Shown: positions 1-7,918 of the stretch, in pieces | How positions within the stretch are numbered: position 1 is the stretch's first letter | How the letters are laid out: each line of letters opens with the position of its first letter | Source of the DNA: Bacteroidota bacterium | Lineage (GTDB): Bacteria > Bacteroidota > Bacteroidia > Cytophagales > Cyclobacteriaceae | Direction: 5' to 3' | NCBI GenBank assembly: GCA_024643595.1 | Contig: JAHEMS010000052.1 | Location: forward strand, 1-12,593 | Length of the DNA stretch: 12,593 nucleotides | Notes under the pieces: model-generated | Told to the model about the DNA's origin: nothing | Databases searched by the model: none | The model's input: the letters and a program-made list of their open reading frames with translations, nothing else | Program-made: the position numbers and the translations under genes

Positions 1-168
1 CCTCCATGCTAACGGTTATGACGACCTATCAAAGTAAAGGATATTCAGGCTTGAAATTTTAACCTGCATGATTATTTTTTAAATCAAAGAAAAGGTTGAT
101 CATTTCATCCATTGAGTTGAAATTGATAAAACTGAAATCTCTTTAGGTTTAAATTGGGCAATCCTTCC

Positions 169-175
169 TATTTTG
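169..175 (+). promoter_or_regulatory. Possible -7 promoter box of the YfhO gene
   Basis: TATTTTG followed by CGGC lies 20 bp before the YfhO start codon. It resembles the Bacteroidota sigma-A -7 element TAnnTTTG but is one base shorter. I see no convincing TTTG -33 element about 20 bp upstream, so this is a weak call. The leader would be short and A-rich (AATTTAACAA before the ATG), which is usual in this phylum, where Shine-Dalgarno sequences are rare. Confidence 0.35.
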
Positions 176-195
176 CGGCTCTAAGAATTTAACAA

Positions 196-2664
196 ATGAA
201 ACAAATACGGTTTTCAGAGCATGTGTTGCCTCACCTTGTTGCAGTGATTGTGTTTCTTGTAGTCACGGTACTCTTCTTTAATCCTGTTTTTTTTAACAAT
301 AAGTCAATCGCCCAAAGCGACATCCAGCAATGGAGCGGGTCTTCTAAAGCCTTGCGCGATTATCGCGATGCTACTGGTGAAGAAGGTCTTTGGGCAGATG
401 CCATGTTTTCAGGAATGCCAGCCTATCTTGTTAATATTCAATGGAGTGACGGTGTAGTGTTAGGTTTTAAAAAGTGCCTTTCAGTTTTCCTGCCTCACCC
501 GGTCAATATTGTCTTTCTTGCTTTTTTGTGCTACTACATTTTACTGTTGACATTTCGGGTAAGGTCATGGTTTGCCATTGCCGGAGCATTGGCATTCGGA
601 CTTTCTTCCTACATGATTATCGGCCTTGGGGCCGGTCATAATGCCCGCATAGGAGCGATCGCCTTTATGCCATTGATAATTGCTGGCATTCATCTCACTT
701 TTGACGGGAAAAGAATCCTGGGCATGGGCGTTACAACGCTTGCACTGGCGCTTCACCTCCGTGAAAATCACCTACAGATTACCTACTATACTTTGCTTAT
801 TGTGTTAGTCTATGGACTCATCCAACTGATTTATTCGATTCGCGCCAATCAGGTTGCTGGTTTTTTTAAAAGCGTAATTGCACTAATACCCGCATTGCTG
901 ATTGCTGTAGGTACTTTCTTTGGACAACTTTGGGCGATTTCAGAATATACTACCTATTCCATTCGGGGGCCATCGGAGTTGACAAAACAAAATGCTTCGA
1001 ATGATGATAACGGTTTGTCAAAGGAGTATGCATTTCAATATAAGTATGGGATCTGGGAGCCCATGGCATTGTTCATCCCTAATTTTTATGGTGGCACCAG
1101 CATGAATTATTTTGTTCAGAATCCGGAAAGCGAATCATATAAAGTGCTATCACGGGCTAACGATAATGAAGCAGCCAATCAATTAGCCAATTATACGTCT
1201 GCGTATTGGGGGCCGCAGGGTTTTACGGCGGGATCTTACTATGCAGGTGCCATTATTTGTTTTCTATTTATACTGGGTATTGCGTTTGGGGAAAAGAAAT
1301 ATGTTTGGTGGTTGGTCCCCTTGAGTGTACTGAGCATCATGCTCAGTTGGGGTGACAGTTTCTCCTCATTCAATTACTTCATGTTCGATTACTTTCCGGG
1401 GTATAATAAATTCAGGTCATTCAATTTTGCACTCGTGATTATACTTTTTTCGATGCCTTTGTTGGGAATGATGGGGTTGGAGAATTTACTAAAAGAGGGA
1501 TGGAGTAAAGCCACGCAAAAAAAATTGATATGGCCTTTTGCTCTTACCGTGGGAGTGAGCCTCGTTCTGATTATGACCGGAGGAATGGGTTCGTTTCTTA
1601 AACCCGAAGAGGCCCAGTTACCGGCTTGGTTTAAATTAGCTTTGCAGAAAGACAGGGTTTCTTTACTGCGAGCAGATGCATGGCGGGCCATTTGGTTTAT
1701 TCTTATTTTGTCGGCTGCCCTTTTTGCATTGATGAAAAATTTCATCAGCAAAGCCATTATTTATCCCGCCATTGTTTTGTTGATCGTAATCGACCTTGGT
1801 TTTGTTGACAGCCGGTATTTTCCTAAAGAAAAGTATGTGCGTAAGCGCGATAATATTTCATTTGCACCCACTGCTGCTGATGAAGAAATTATAAAGGATA
1901 AGAGTTTTTATCGTGTTTATGATCTTCAGGGAGCTTTTACAGATGCCCGTACTTCATATTTTCATCATTCCATTGGAGGATACCATGGAGCTAAACTGCG
2001 ACGTTACCAGGAGTTGTATGATTCAGGTATTATAAAAAACACACAGGCGCTCATTCAGGATGTACAACAGGGTTTCCCTCAGTTTAATAAGTATGGAATC
2101 CTGAATATGCTCAATACGAAGTACATTGTTTATGGCACGGATAAGGACAATATAATCGCCAATCCGCAGGCCAACGGCCCAGCCTGGTTTGCTAAAAATG
2201 TGATTGCAGTGAACTCCACCAATGATGAACTCCACCAAACTATTCAGGTAGATACAAGGGAAATAGCGGTCATGAAAAGTCCACAGGCAATTGCCGGTAA
2301 TCAATCATGGACATTGGACATTGGATCATTTGCTGCTGATAGTTTGGCCACCATTACCTTATTGGAACACAAGCCACCATACCTCAAGTATGAATCAACT
2401 TCTTCAGTTAAAGGAATTGCGGTTTTCTCGGAAGTTTTCTATCCGAAAGGATGGCATGCCTTCGTCGACGGAAATGAGGTATCGATCTTACGAGCGAATT
2501 ATATATTAAGAGCACTGGAGATACCTTCAGGCAAACATACGATTGAGTTCAAGTTCGTACCAAAGCCATACATCGTAGGAAATAATATCACCATGGCGTC
2601 CGGATGGATTTTATTGGTCGTGGTGCTGGGTAGTTTAGTCGCGAGCCTTAAGAAGGAATACTAA
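196..2664 (+). CDS. YfhO family multi-pass membrane protein (putative GT-C-like glycosyltransferase)
   Basis: This is an 822-residue inner-membrane protein. A first transmembrane helix (about 11-32) is followed by an extracytoplasmic loop with SDIQQW (41-46). A run of hydrophobic segments then extends to about residue 540, followed by a soluble domain of roughly 250 residues and a last helix near the C-terminus (about 798-816). Recognisable family segments are GHN (147-149), LRENHLQITYY (188-198), YWGPQGFTAGSYYAGA (337-352), PGYNKFRSFNF (401-411) and the late VFYPKGWHAFVDG stretch. In Bacillus, YfhO proteins work with a CsbB-type transferase in lipoteichoic acid glycosylation and are thought to have a GT-C fold. 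Bacteroidota lack that polymer, so the substrate here is unknown. The early Asp42 in the first loop could be the catalytic acid by analogy with GT-C enzymes; this is inference. The gene appears to be monocistronic. Family assignment is firm, function is not. Confidence 0.92.
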   Translation: MKQIRFSEHVLPHLVAVIVFLVVTVLFFNPVFFNNKSIAQSDIQQWSGSSKALRDYRDATGEEGLWADAMFSGMPAYLVNIQWSDGVVLGFKKCLSVFLPHPVNIVFLAFLCYYILLLTFRVRSWFAIAGALAFGLSSYMIIGLGAGHNARIGAIAFMPLIIAGIHLTFDGKRILGMGVTTLALALHLRENHLQITYYTLLIVLVYGLIQLIYSIRANQVAGFFKSVIALIPALLIAVGTFFGQLWAISEYTTYSIRGPSELTKQNASNDDNGLSKEYAFQYKYGIWEPMALFIPNFYGGTSMNYFVQNPESESYKVLSRANDNEAANQLANYTSAYWGPQGFTAGSYYAGAIICFLFILGIAFGEKKYVWWLVPLSVLSIMLSWGDSFSSFNYFMFDYFPGYNKFRSFNFALVIILFSMPLLGMMGLENLLKEGWSKATQKKLIWPFALTVGVSLVLIMTGGMGSFLKPEEAQLPAWFKLALQKDRVSLLRADAWRAIWFILILSAALFALMKNFISKAIIYPAIVLLIVIDLGFVDSRYFPKEKYVRKRDNISFAPTAADEEIIKDKSFYRVYDLQGAFTDARTSYFHHSIGGYHGAKLRRYQELYDSGIIKNTQALIQDVQQGFPQFNKYGILNMLNTKYIVYGTDKDNIIANPQANGPAWFAKNVIAVNSTNDELHQTIQVDTREIAVMKSPQAIAGNQSWTLDIGSFAADSLATITLLEHKPPYLKYESTSSVKGIAVFSEVFYPKGWHAFVDGNEVSILRANYILRALEIPSGKHTIEFKFVPKPYIVGNNITMASGWILLVVVLGSLVASLKKEY

Positions 2665-2747
2665 TTATTCATCTTTAAAACATCTACATTTATTCAGATC
2701 TTATTTTGAAGTATCTCATCATTGAGCTGTTCAATGCCGAATAGTTA

Positions 2748-2763
2748 TGCCCGAATACGGGCA
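2748..2763 (+). terminator. Weak hairpin between YfhO and galK
   Basis: TGCCCG and CGGGCA form a perfect 6-bp GC-rich stem around an AATA loop, followed by the short T-containing ATGATTTTACC. It sits 84 bp after the YfhO stop and before the galK promoter box, so it could end YfhO transcription. The T tract is short, so an operator or a chance hairpin is also possible. Confidence 0.4.
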
Positions 2764-2780
2764 ATGATTTTACCTTGACT

Positions 2781-2812
2781 TTTCATTGTAATGATTCAAT
2801 CCTCTATTTTTA
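2781..2812 (+). promoter_or_regulatory. Probable galK promoter (TTTC-N20-TATTTTTA)
   Basis: TTTC at 2781-2784 and TATTTTTA at 2805-2812 are separated by exactly 20 bp. Each differs by one base from the Bacteroidota elements TTTG and TAnnTTTG. The -7 box ends 17 bp before the ATG at 2830. Its position overlaps the longer possible reading frame from 2791 and therefore favours the ATG at 2830 as the real galK start. Confidence 0.45.
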
Positions 2813-2829
2813 GCGTTTTATATTTTGAA

Positions 2830-3984
2830 ATGACTCTTGTTCAATCCGTCTCTTCCATTTTCAAAAGTAAATTTGAAAAAGAGCCAATACTGGTAATCGC
2901 TCCGGGTCGAATCAACCTGATTGGCGAACATACTGACTACAATGAAGGATTTGTGATGCCTGCTGCTGTGGATAAACATTTTGTATTTGCAGTAGCCCCT
3001 AATGATTCTCATCAATTCAATATTTTCTCTAAAGACTATAATACCCTGATTTCATTCAACACCTCAGCGCTTAAGGCAGGCGGTGAATGGCAACATTACT
3101 TAATGGGAGTCATTGATGGTATACAACAACGAGGTCACGCGTTGAAGGGTGTGGATTGTGTTTTTAGTGGTGATATTCCGGGCGGCGCAGGCATGTCATC
3201 CAGCGCAGCCTTGTGCAGTGGATTTGGCTTTGCATTAAATCATATTTTTGAATTCAATCTGACACGCCTTGAACTGGCTCGGATAGGTCAGCATGCAGAA
3301 CATCATTTTGCAGGAGTGAAGTGTGGTATAATGGATCAGTATGCCAGCCTGTTTGGAAAAAAGGATGCTGCATTTCTGTTGGATTGCAGAAGTCTTGAAC
3401 ATGAATACCTTCCTTTTCATTTTCCTGAAATTGAAGTAGTATTAATTGATACTAAAGTTAAACATGCATTGGCTTCAACAGCCTATAATGACAGGCGAGC
3501 TGCCTGTGAAGAAGGTGTCTCTGTACTGCGAAAATCAAGACCAGCGATACATGCATTGCGAGACGCCAGCCTTCAGGAACTAGAATTAATACGGCCATTT
3601 ATTTCCGAAGATGTATTTATTAAGTGTCGTTTTGTATTGCAGGAAATTCATCGTACTCAGCATGGAGCCGCATTGCTAAGGGTTGGCGACCTAAGTAGTT
3701 TTGGAAAATTGATGTATGAAACTCATTGGGGGTTGAGCAAAGAATATGAAGTAAGCTGCATTGAATCGGATTTGCTGGTGGATATAGCGTTGCAGTTTCC
3801 TGGAGAGGTACTCGGCGCAAGGATGATGGGCGGTGGCTTTGGTGGATGCACCATTAACCTGGTAAGAAAGGAAGCCCTTGAAAAATATTCTCAAAAAGTG
3901 AAGGAGAAATATGTTGCTACTTTCAAAAAAGAACCTGATTTTTATTCGACTAAGCTGATGCAAGGTGTTCACCTACATTCCTAA
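2830..3984 (+). CDS. galK: Galactokinase
   Basis: This is a GHMP-superfamily kinase of 384 residues that makes galactose-1-phosphate from galactose and ATP in the cytoplasm, the first committed step of the Leloir pathway. The galactokinase signature GRINLIGEHTDYNEG lies at 26-40, with Arg27, Glu33, His34 and Asp36 matching human GALK1 Arg37, Glu43, His44 and Asp46. The ATP-binding GHMP motif PGGAGMSSSAAL is at 117-128, the catalytic-base segment CGIMDQ has Asp169, and the C-terminal motif GARMMGGGFGGC is at 329-340. All key residues are intact and the length is normal. An upstream in-frame ATG at 2791 would add 13 residues, but it lies within the probable promoter, so I use 2830. The sugar symporter follows 50 bp downstream, so the two probably form one transcript for galactose uptake and activation. 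No galT or galE is in the window. Confidence 0.95.
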   Translation: MTLVQSVSSIFKSKFEKEPILVIAPGRINLIGEHTDYNEGFVMPAAVDKHFVFAVAPNDSHQFNIFSKDYNTLISFNTSALKAGGEWQHYLMGVIDGIQQRGHALKGVDCVFSGDIPGGAGMSSSAALCSGFGFALNHIFEFNLTRLELARIGQHAEHHFAGVKCGIMDQYASLFGKKDAAFLLDCRSLEHEYLPFHFPEIEVVLIDTKVKHALASTAYNDRRAACEEGVSVLRKSRPAIHALRDASLQELELIRPFISEDVFIKCRFVLQEIHRTQHGAALLRVGDLSSFGKLMYETHWGLSKEYEVSCIESDLLVDIALQFPGEVLGARMMGGGFGGCTINLVRKEALEKYSQKVKEKYVATFKKEPDFYSTKLMQGVHLHS

Positions 3985-4034
3985 GTAACAAAAGTAGGCA
4001 TCGTAATCAGCGAACCCATTTACCTAAAACAACT

Positions 4035-5720
4035 ATGAGTTTATCTACCATTGACATTATTGTTTTCACGGCATATTGCGCATTGATACTCGGCATCGGC
4101 CTATGGGTTTCAAGAGACAAAGAAGGAGTCCAAAAGAACGCAGAAGATTATTTTCTCGCCAGCAAATCGTTGCCCTGGTGGGCGATTGGCGCTTCATTGA
4201 TTGCGGCTAATATTTCGGCCGAGCAATTCATTGGCATGTCAGGTTCTGGTTTCGCGATTGGTCTTGCCATTGCCAGCTACGAATGGATGGCCGCCATTAC
4301 ATTACTTGTCGTGGGAAAATACTTCCTCCCCATTTTCATAAATAAGGAAATATATACCATTCCTGAGTTTGTGGAGAAGCGATTCAGTACCAATCTTAAG
4401 ACGATTCTCGCGGTATTCTGGATTGCACTCTTTGTGTTTGTCAACCTAACTACTGTACTCTACCTTGGTGCCCGTGCCATGGACACCGTTATTGGAACAG
4501 GTGATGGCAGTTTAATGATCTATAGCATACTGGCGCTGGGATTATTTGCAGCAGCTTACTCCTTATGGGGTGGCCTCTCCGCGGTGGCCTGGACGGATGT
4601 AGTTCAAGTAGTCCTACTGGTATTTGGTGGATTGGTTACCACTTACATTACCCTCGAAAAGGTTTCGCCTACTGGTGGCATTATTGATGGATTTGTTCAT
4701 GTATTAAATACCGTTCCCGGTAAGTTCTCGATGATCTTATCAAAAGGGGAGATAATCACACCGGATGGAAGGGATGCCTGGTGGGATCTGCCTGGCCTGG
4801 CTGTTTTAGTGGGAGGCATGTGGGTAGCGAATATTTACTATTGGGGTTTCAATCAATATATTATCCAAAGGACATTGGCTGCAAAAAGTTTGCAGGAATC
4901 TCAAAAAGGTATCGTGTTTGCGGCTGCGTTGAAAATGATTATTCCAATTATAGTCGTTGTTCCAGGCATTATCGCTTATGTAATGAATTCAGATGCTTCT
5001 GGTCAACTGACCTCCGAAACAATAGATCCAAGTTTTTTGAATGAAACAGGAGGCGTCATTAATGATAATGCTTTTCCTTGGTTGGTGCGGAGTTTCATTC
5101 CGGTAGGATTAAAAGGATTAGTGTTGGCAGCATTGGCAGCAGCCATCGTTTCTTCTTTGGCATCGATGCTCAATTCAACATCAACAATATTCACCATGGA
5201 CATATTCCGGCCATACATCAATAAAAATGCATCGGATAAACTAACGGTTAATGTTGGGCGAATCAGCGGTGCAGTTGCTTTGGTAATAGCCATGATCATC
5301 GCACCCATGCTTGGAAACCTGGGACAGGCTTTTCAATTTATTCAGGAATATACCGGGGTGGTGAGCCCTGGAATTCTTGCGGTATTCCTCATGGGATTGT
5401 TTTGGAAGCGTGCCACCAACAACGCGGCTATCTGGGGAGTAATCATGTCCATTCCGATTGCTATGTATTTTAAAGTTGCTCCAAATGGATGGTCTGATGC
5501 GATATTTTTTGTGAATTTACCATTCATGCATCAGATGATGATCACTGCCTTGGCATCTATGGCGATAATTTTAATCATTAGCCACCTTGAAGGAAAGGGT
5601 CAAACAAACCCAAAAGGAATAATTATATCATCGGGTTATTTTAAAACCGAACCCTCCTTTAATATTGGTGCCATTGTGATCTTGATTATTTGTGTCTTTT
5701 TGTACGCTATCTTCTGGTAG
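4035..5720 (+). CDS. Sodium/galactose (glucose) symporter, SSS family, vSGLT-like
   Basis: This is a 561-residue polytopic inner-membrane protein of the solute:sodium symporter family, close to Vibrio parahaemolyticus vSGLT along much of its length. By motif and spacing, the vSGLT galactose contacts Gln69, Glu88, Asn260, Lys294 and Gln428 correspond to Gln64, Glu83, Asn266, Lys300 and Gln434 here, and the gate Tyr263 to Tyr269. The Na+ site residues Ala62, Ile65, Ala361, Ser364 and Ser365 correspond to Ala57, Ile60, Ala370, Ser373 and Ser374. Family landmarks include AANISAEQFIGMSGSG (57-72), YTIPEFVEKRF (107-117) and WGFNQYIIQR (270-279). It lies 50 bp after galK, which supports galactose as the physiological substrate; glucose is also possible. 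No separate promoter is obvious. A strong hairpin follows at 5772. Confidence 0.93.
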   Translation: MSLSTIDIIVFTAYCALILGIGLWVSRDKEGVQKNAEDYFLASKSLPWWAIGASLIAANISAEQFIGMSGSGFAIGLAIASYEWMAAITLLVVGKYFLPIFINKEIYTIPEFVEKRFSTNLKTILAVFWIALFVFVNLTTVLYLGARAMDTVIGTGDGSLMIYSILALGLFAAAYSLWGGLSAVAWTDVVQVVLLVFGGLVTTYITLEKVSPTGGIIDGFVHVLNTVPGKFSMILSKGEIITPDGRDAWWDLPGLAVLVGGMWVANIYYWGFNQYIIQRTLAAKSLQESQKGIVFAAALKMIIPIIVVVPGIIAYVMNSDASGQLTSETIDPSFLNETGGVINDNAFPWLVRSFIPVGLKGLVLAALAAAIVSSLASMLNSTSTIFTMDIFRPYINKNASDKLTVNVGRISGAVALVIAMIIAPMLGNLGQAFQFIQEYTGVVSPGILAVFLMGLFWKRATNNAAIWGVIMSIPIAMYFKVAPNGWSDAIFFVNLPFMHQMMITALASMAIILIISHLEGKGQTNPKGIIISSGYFKTEPSFNIGAIVILIICVFLYAIFW

Positions 5721-5771
5721 TCTGCCTTATTAGTGGTCATCTTCATAATGAGTAAATCTGAATCAACTTAC

Positions 5772-5805
5772 AATAAGGCCTGATACGTCAGGGCTTATTT
5801 GATTT
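5772..5805. terminator. Bidirectional Rho-independent terminator with a TACG loop
   Basis: The 12-base arms 5772-5783 and 5788-5799 pair along their whole length with a single G-G mismatch. They close a TACG loop, which as RNA is a UNCG-type tetraloop. TTTGATTTT follows on the plus strand. The hairpin lies in the 89-bp gap between the convergent symporter and GNAT genes, so it can end the galK-symporter transcript and, on the other strand, the five-gene minus-strand operon. The T tract is weaker on the minus strand. Confidence 0.8.
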
Positions 5806-5809
5806 TAGA

Positions 5810-6670
5810 TTATCCGAATTCTGGCCCACAAATCAGATACTGTTGCTTGGGATTACCTGGCCATGGGTTGTCATTTTGATGCATCCTTACGAAAGTGCGT
5901 TGCTTACTAAATCCAATATCGTTCAGCCACTTAATAACTTCTTCTTTATCATTGAGAACATCGGCAACGATTGGCTTATGGTTAAATTGATTGATTAGCT
6001 TCTTGATCAGCATCGCAGCATCGTTAAAGCCGGATGCCATCACTGGTCCAATATGATTGTAATTTCTTCCTTCTCTGCCCATGACGATTCCTGCTATCCC
6101 ATCATTTCGTTTTAGCACCCAGGCATTTTTTGAAAATTCTTGATGTAGCCATGTGATTAGTCGCGATCTATTCACTCCAAAAACAAGTTGGTCATAGCCA
6201 ATGATTTCAGCAAGATCCTCCGTTCGTACAGGTGTCATCAAATGGTCATCACCAACATCAGTGTAGATCATGGGCTCTCGGGTCAAGCGTGTAATTGATA
6301 ATTCATCAATGAAGTTAAATTGCTTATACACATTTTGCCCCTCAGCGGTAGCATCCAGTTTAACTGATTTCCATGAGTGGGTGCTTTCAAGAACCTGCTT
6401 AAGTAGTAATTTACTAATACCCTGTCCACGGTATACCTTATCAACGAGTACCATACTGATCCAGGCCATATCGTTTGAATAATTAATGGCTACGGTGGTG
6501 CCAATTATTTTTCCGTGGTAATCAGCGAGAAGGCAAGTATTCAGTGGATTTTGGATCATAAAAGACCATTCCTTTTCAGTTTGATTCCAATTTTGTTCAC
6601 TGGATAACCTTAGTGCACCGCTAAGGTCGCTCATCGTAATAGGTCGGATGATCACATCGGACAACCGCAT
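5810..6670 (-). CDS. Two-domain GNAT family N-acetyltransferase
   Basis: This is a 286-residue cytoplasmic protein. Residues 6-130 form a GNAT fold, with the acetyl-CoA pyrophosphate loop YRGQGIS at 80-86 (the R/QxxGxG/A motif) following the beta strand MVLVDKV. Residues about 140-286 resemble the second, YitH/HolE-like acetyltransferase domain (Acetyltransf_18 type), ending in the characteristic GPEFG. The acceptor is unknown; proteins of this layout are usually annotated only as GNAT. The start lies 6 bp after the MFS transporter stop, so it is translated from the same message and is the last gene of the minus-strand operon. It may acetylate a substrate or intermediate of that pathway, or detoxify one. 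That role is inferred only from position. Confidence 0.85.
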   Translation of the reverse strand: MRLSDVIIRPITMSDLSGALRLSSEQNWNQTEKEWSFMIQNPLNTCLLADYHGKIIGTTVAINYSNDMAWISMVLVDKVYRGQGISKLLLKQVLESTHSWKSVKLDATAEGQNVYKQFNFIDELSITRLTREPMIYTDVGDDHLMTPVRTEDLAEIIGYDQLVFGVNRSRLITWLHQEFSKNAWVLKRNDGIAGIVMGREGRNYNHIGPVMASGFNDAAMLIKKLINQFNHKPIVADVLNDKEEVIKWLNDIGFSKQRTFVRMHQNDNPWPGNPKQQYLICGPEFG

Positions 6671-6676
6671 TGCTGA

Positions 6677-7876
6677 TCAGTATGAATCTGCCTTTTTTGA
6701 AGGCAACATGGTCACCGCTATGGTTCCAATCACTGCGAGGATAATCAGGGCGGAGAATCCATTCGCGTAGCTTCCGTAAATATCGCGAAACCATGCGGCA
6801 AGCATCGGTGCGAAGGCCTCGCCCAATCCATCGGCTGCAATGATAATTCCCATGACTCTGCCCATTACTTTTACCCCGAACAGTTCAGCTGCCATCAATG
6901 GAATAATCATGTAATCACCACCCAGGGCCATCCCGAAAAGGAATGCAAAGAGATAGATCACATTCCCGGTATTGGCAGCAAACAATAAGGGAATTGATAA
7001 GGCCACCAACGCATAGATCAATATCATCACATACTTCTTTTGAATTTTGTCGGCAAGCCAACCCATAAGAAGGCGTCCGATTATGCTGGCACCAAGAACG
7101 ATGGATAAAACGTTTGCCGCTTCCTGCTGTGAATATTTTAAATCGATACTTAAAAACAATTTTAAGTTCTGACTGGTACCTGCCACCGCACCGATGGAGC
7201 ACATGCTGCCAATCAGCAACAGGTAAAATGAACTACGTTTAAGAATATCCTTGAAAGGAACTTTAGTGGGTTCCTGTTTAGCTTGCTCTGACGCGCCTTC
7301 TGGATTCTCCTTCACAAACCAGACCATGGGAAGTGCGATAACAATCATAAGAATCCCTAAACATAATAATCCACCTCGCCATCCAAATTCCAGATTAAGT
7401 GCTTTCGCAATTTGAGGAACAAGCATACCACCAACGCCAATGCCCAGGTAAGCAATTCCCATTATTTTGCCCCGTGATTTATCAAACCACCTTGAGATTA
7501 ATACCTGGTTGGGTAGTGGTCCTCCAAACAAATATCCCAGGGCATTAAACAAATAGAAAAGGTAGAAATGCCATAATGAAGTCATCATGCTCAATCCGAT
7601 CAATGCGATACCTCCCATAATAATACCTGCCAGCATTAATTGGCGCGGGCCATACTTGTCGATAAACCAGCCCGCAATAAAGCCAAATATGGGTCCGATA
7701 AGTACTTTGCCTAATGCGCTTCCGGAAGTAACCGTGGCGCGTGTCCATTCAAATTCCTCTATCCAGAAATCATAGAAAAAAGGTAACCCATAAAACATAA
7801 TACCGACCAGCGAGAACAGACTTAGAAAGGCAGTAGCTGCAATGTGAAATTGACCTTTGTTAATTTTTTCTTCCAT
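6677..7876 (-). CDS. MFS transporter, monocarboxylate/oxalate-formate antiporter-like
   Basis: This is a 399-residue inner-membrane protein with about twelve hydrophobic segments and a hydrophilic central loop (about 193-210, rich in Glu, Gln and Lys) between the two six-helix halves. The MFS motif A is clear in the 2-3 loop: GWFIDKYGPR at 69-78. A second, weaker copy, GWLADKIQKK, is in the C-terminal half. The N-terminal segment PFFYDFWIEEFEWTRATVT and the overall pattern resemble MFS porters of the monocarboxylate and oxalate/formate (OFA) type, which move small organic acids. The gene sits between the M20 amidohydrolase (42-bp gap) and the GNAT gene (6-bp gap). A likely role is to import the compound degraded by the operon. 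Substrate and direction of transport cannot be read from sequence. Confidence 0.87.
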   Translation of the reverse strand: MEEKINKGQFHIAATAFLSLFSLVGIMFYGLPFFYDFWIEEFEWTRATVTSGSALGKVLIGPIFGFIAGWFIDKYGPRQLMLAGIIMGGIALIGLSMMTSLWHFYLFYLFNALGYLFGGPLPNQVLISRWFDKSRGKIMGIAYLGIGVGGMLVPQIAKALNLEFGWRGGLLCLGILMIVIALPMVWFVKENPEGASEQAKQEPTKVPFKDILKRSSFYLLLIGSMCSIGAVAGTSQNLKLFLSIDLKYSQQEAANVLSIVLGASIIGRLLMGWLADKIQKKYVMILIYALVALSIPLLFAANTGNVIYLFAFLFGMALGGDYMIIPLMAAELFGVKVMGRVMGIIIAADGLGEAFAPMLAAWFRDIYGSYANGFSALIILAVIGTIAVTMLPSKKADSY

Positions 7877-7918
7877 TATGTTCCTTATGGTTAATAAATT
7901 TCATGGTTACAACACGGA

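Noticed and set aside
1..62. Possible C-terminal tails of an upstream plus-strand gene (frames ending at 37 and at 62)
   Set aside because: Both tails are under 20 residues and show no recognisable family end. Nothing distinguishes a real gene end from chance open frame at the window edge.
1389..1757. 122-residue open frame opposite the YfhO gene
   Set aside because: It lies entirely inside a strongly supported gene on the other strand and shows no recognisable domain; it is a shadow frame.
2791..2829. Upstream ATG extending galactokinase by 13 residues
   Set aside because: The segment contains the probable -7 promoter box, and the extension has no counterpart in the family; the ATG at 2830 fits better.
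3691..3972. 93-residue open frame opposite the galactokinase gene
   Set aside because: It is antisense to the conserved C-terminal motif of galactokinase and has no family features.
5003..5308. 101-residue open frame opposite the symporter gene
   Set aside because: Its composition follows from the sense codons of transmembrane segments; it has no plausible start region and no domain.
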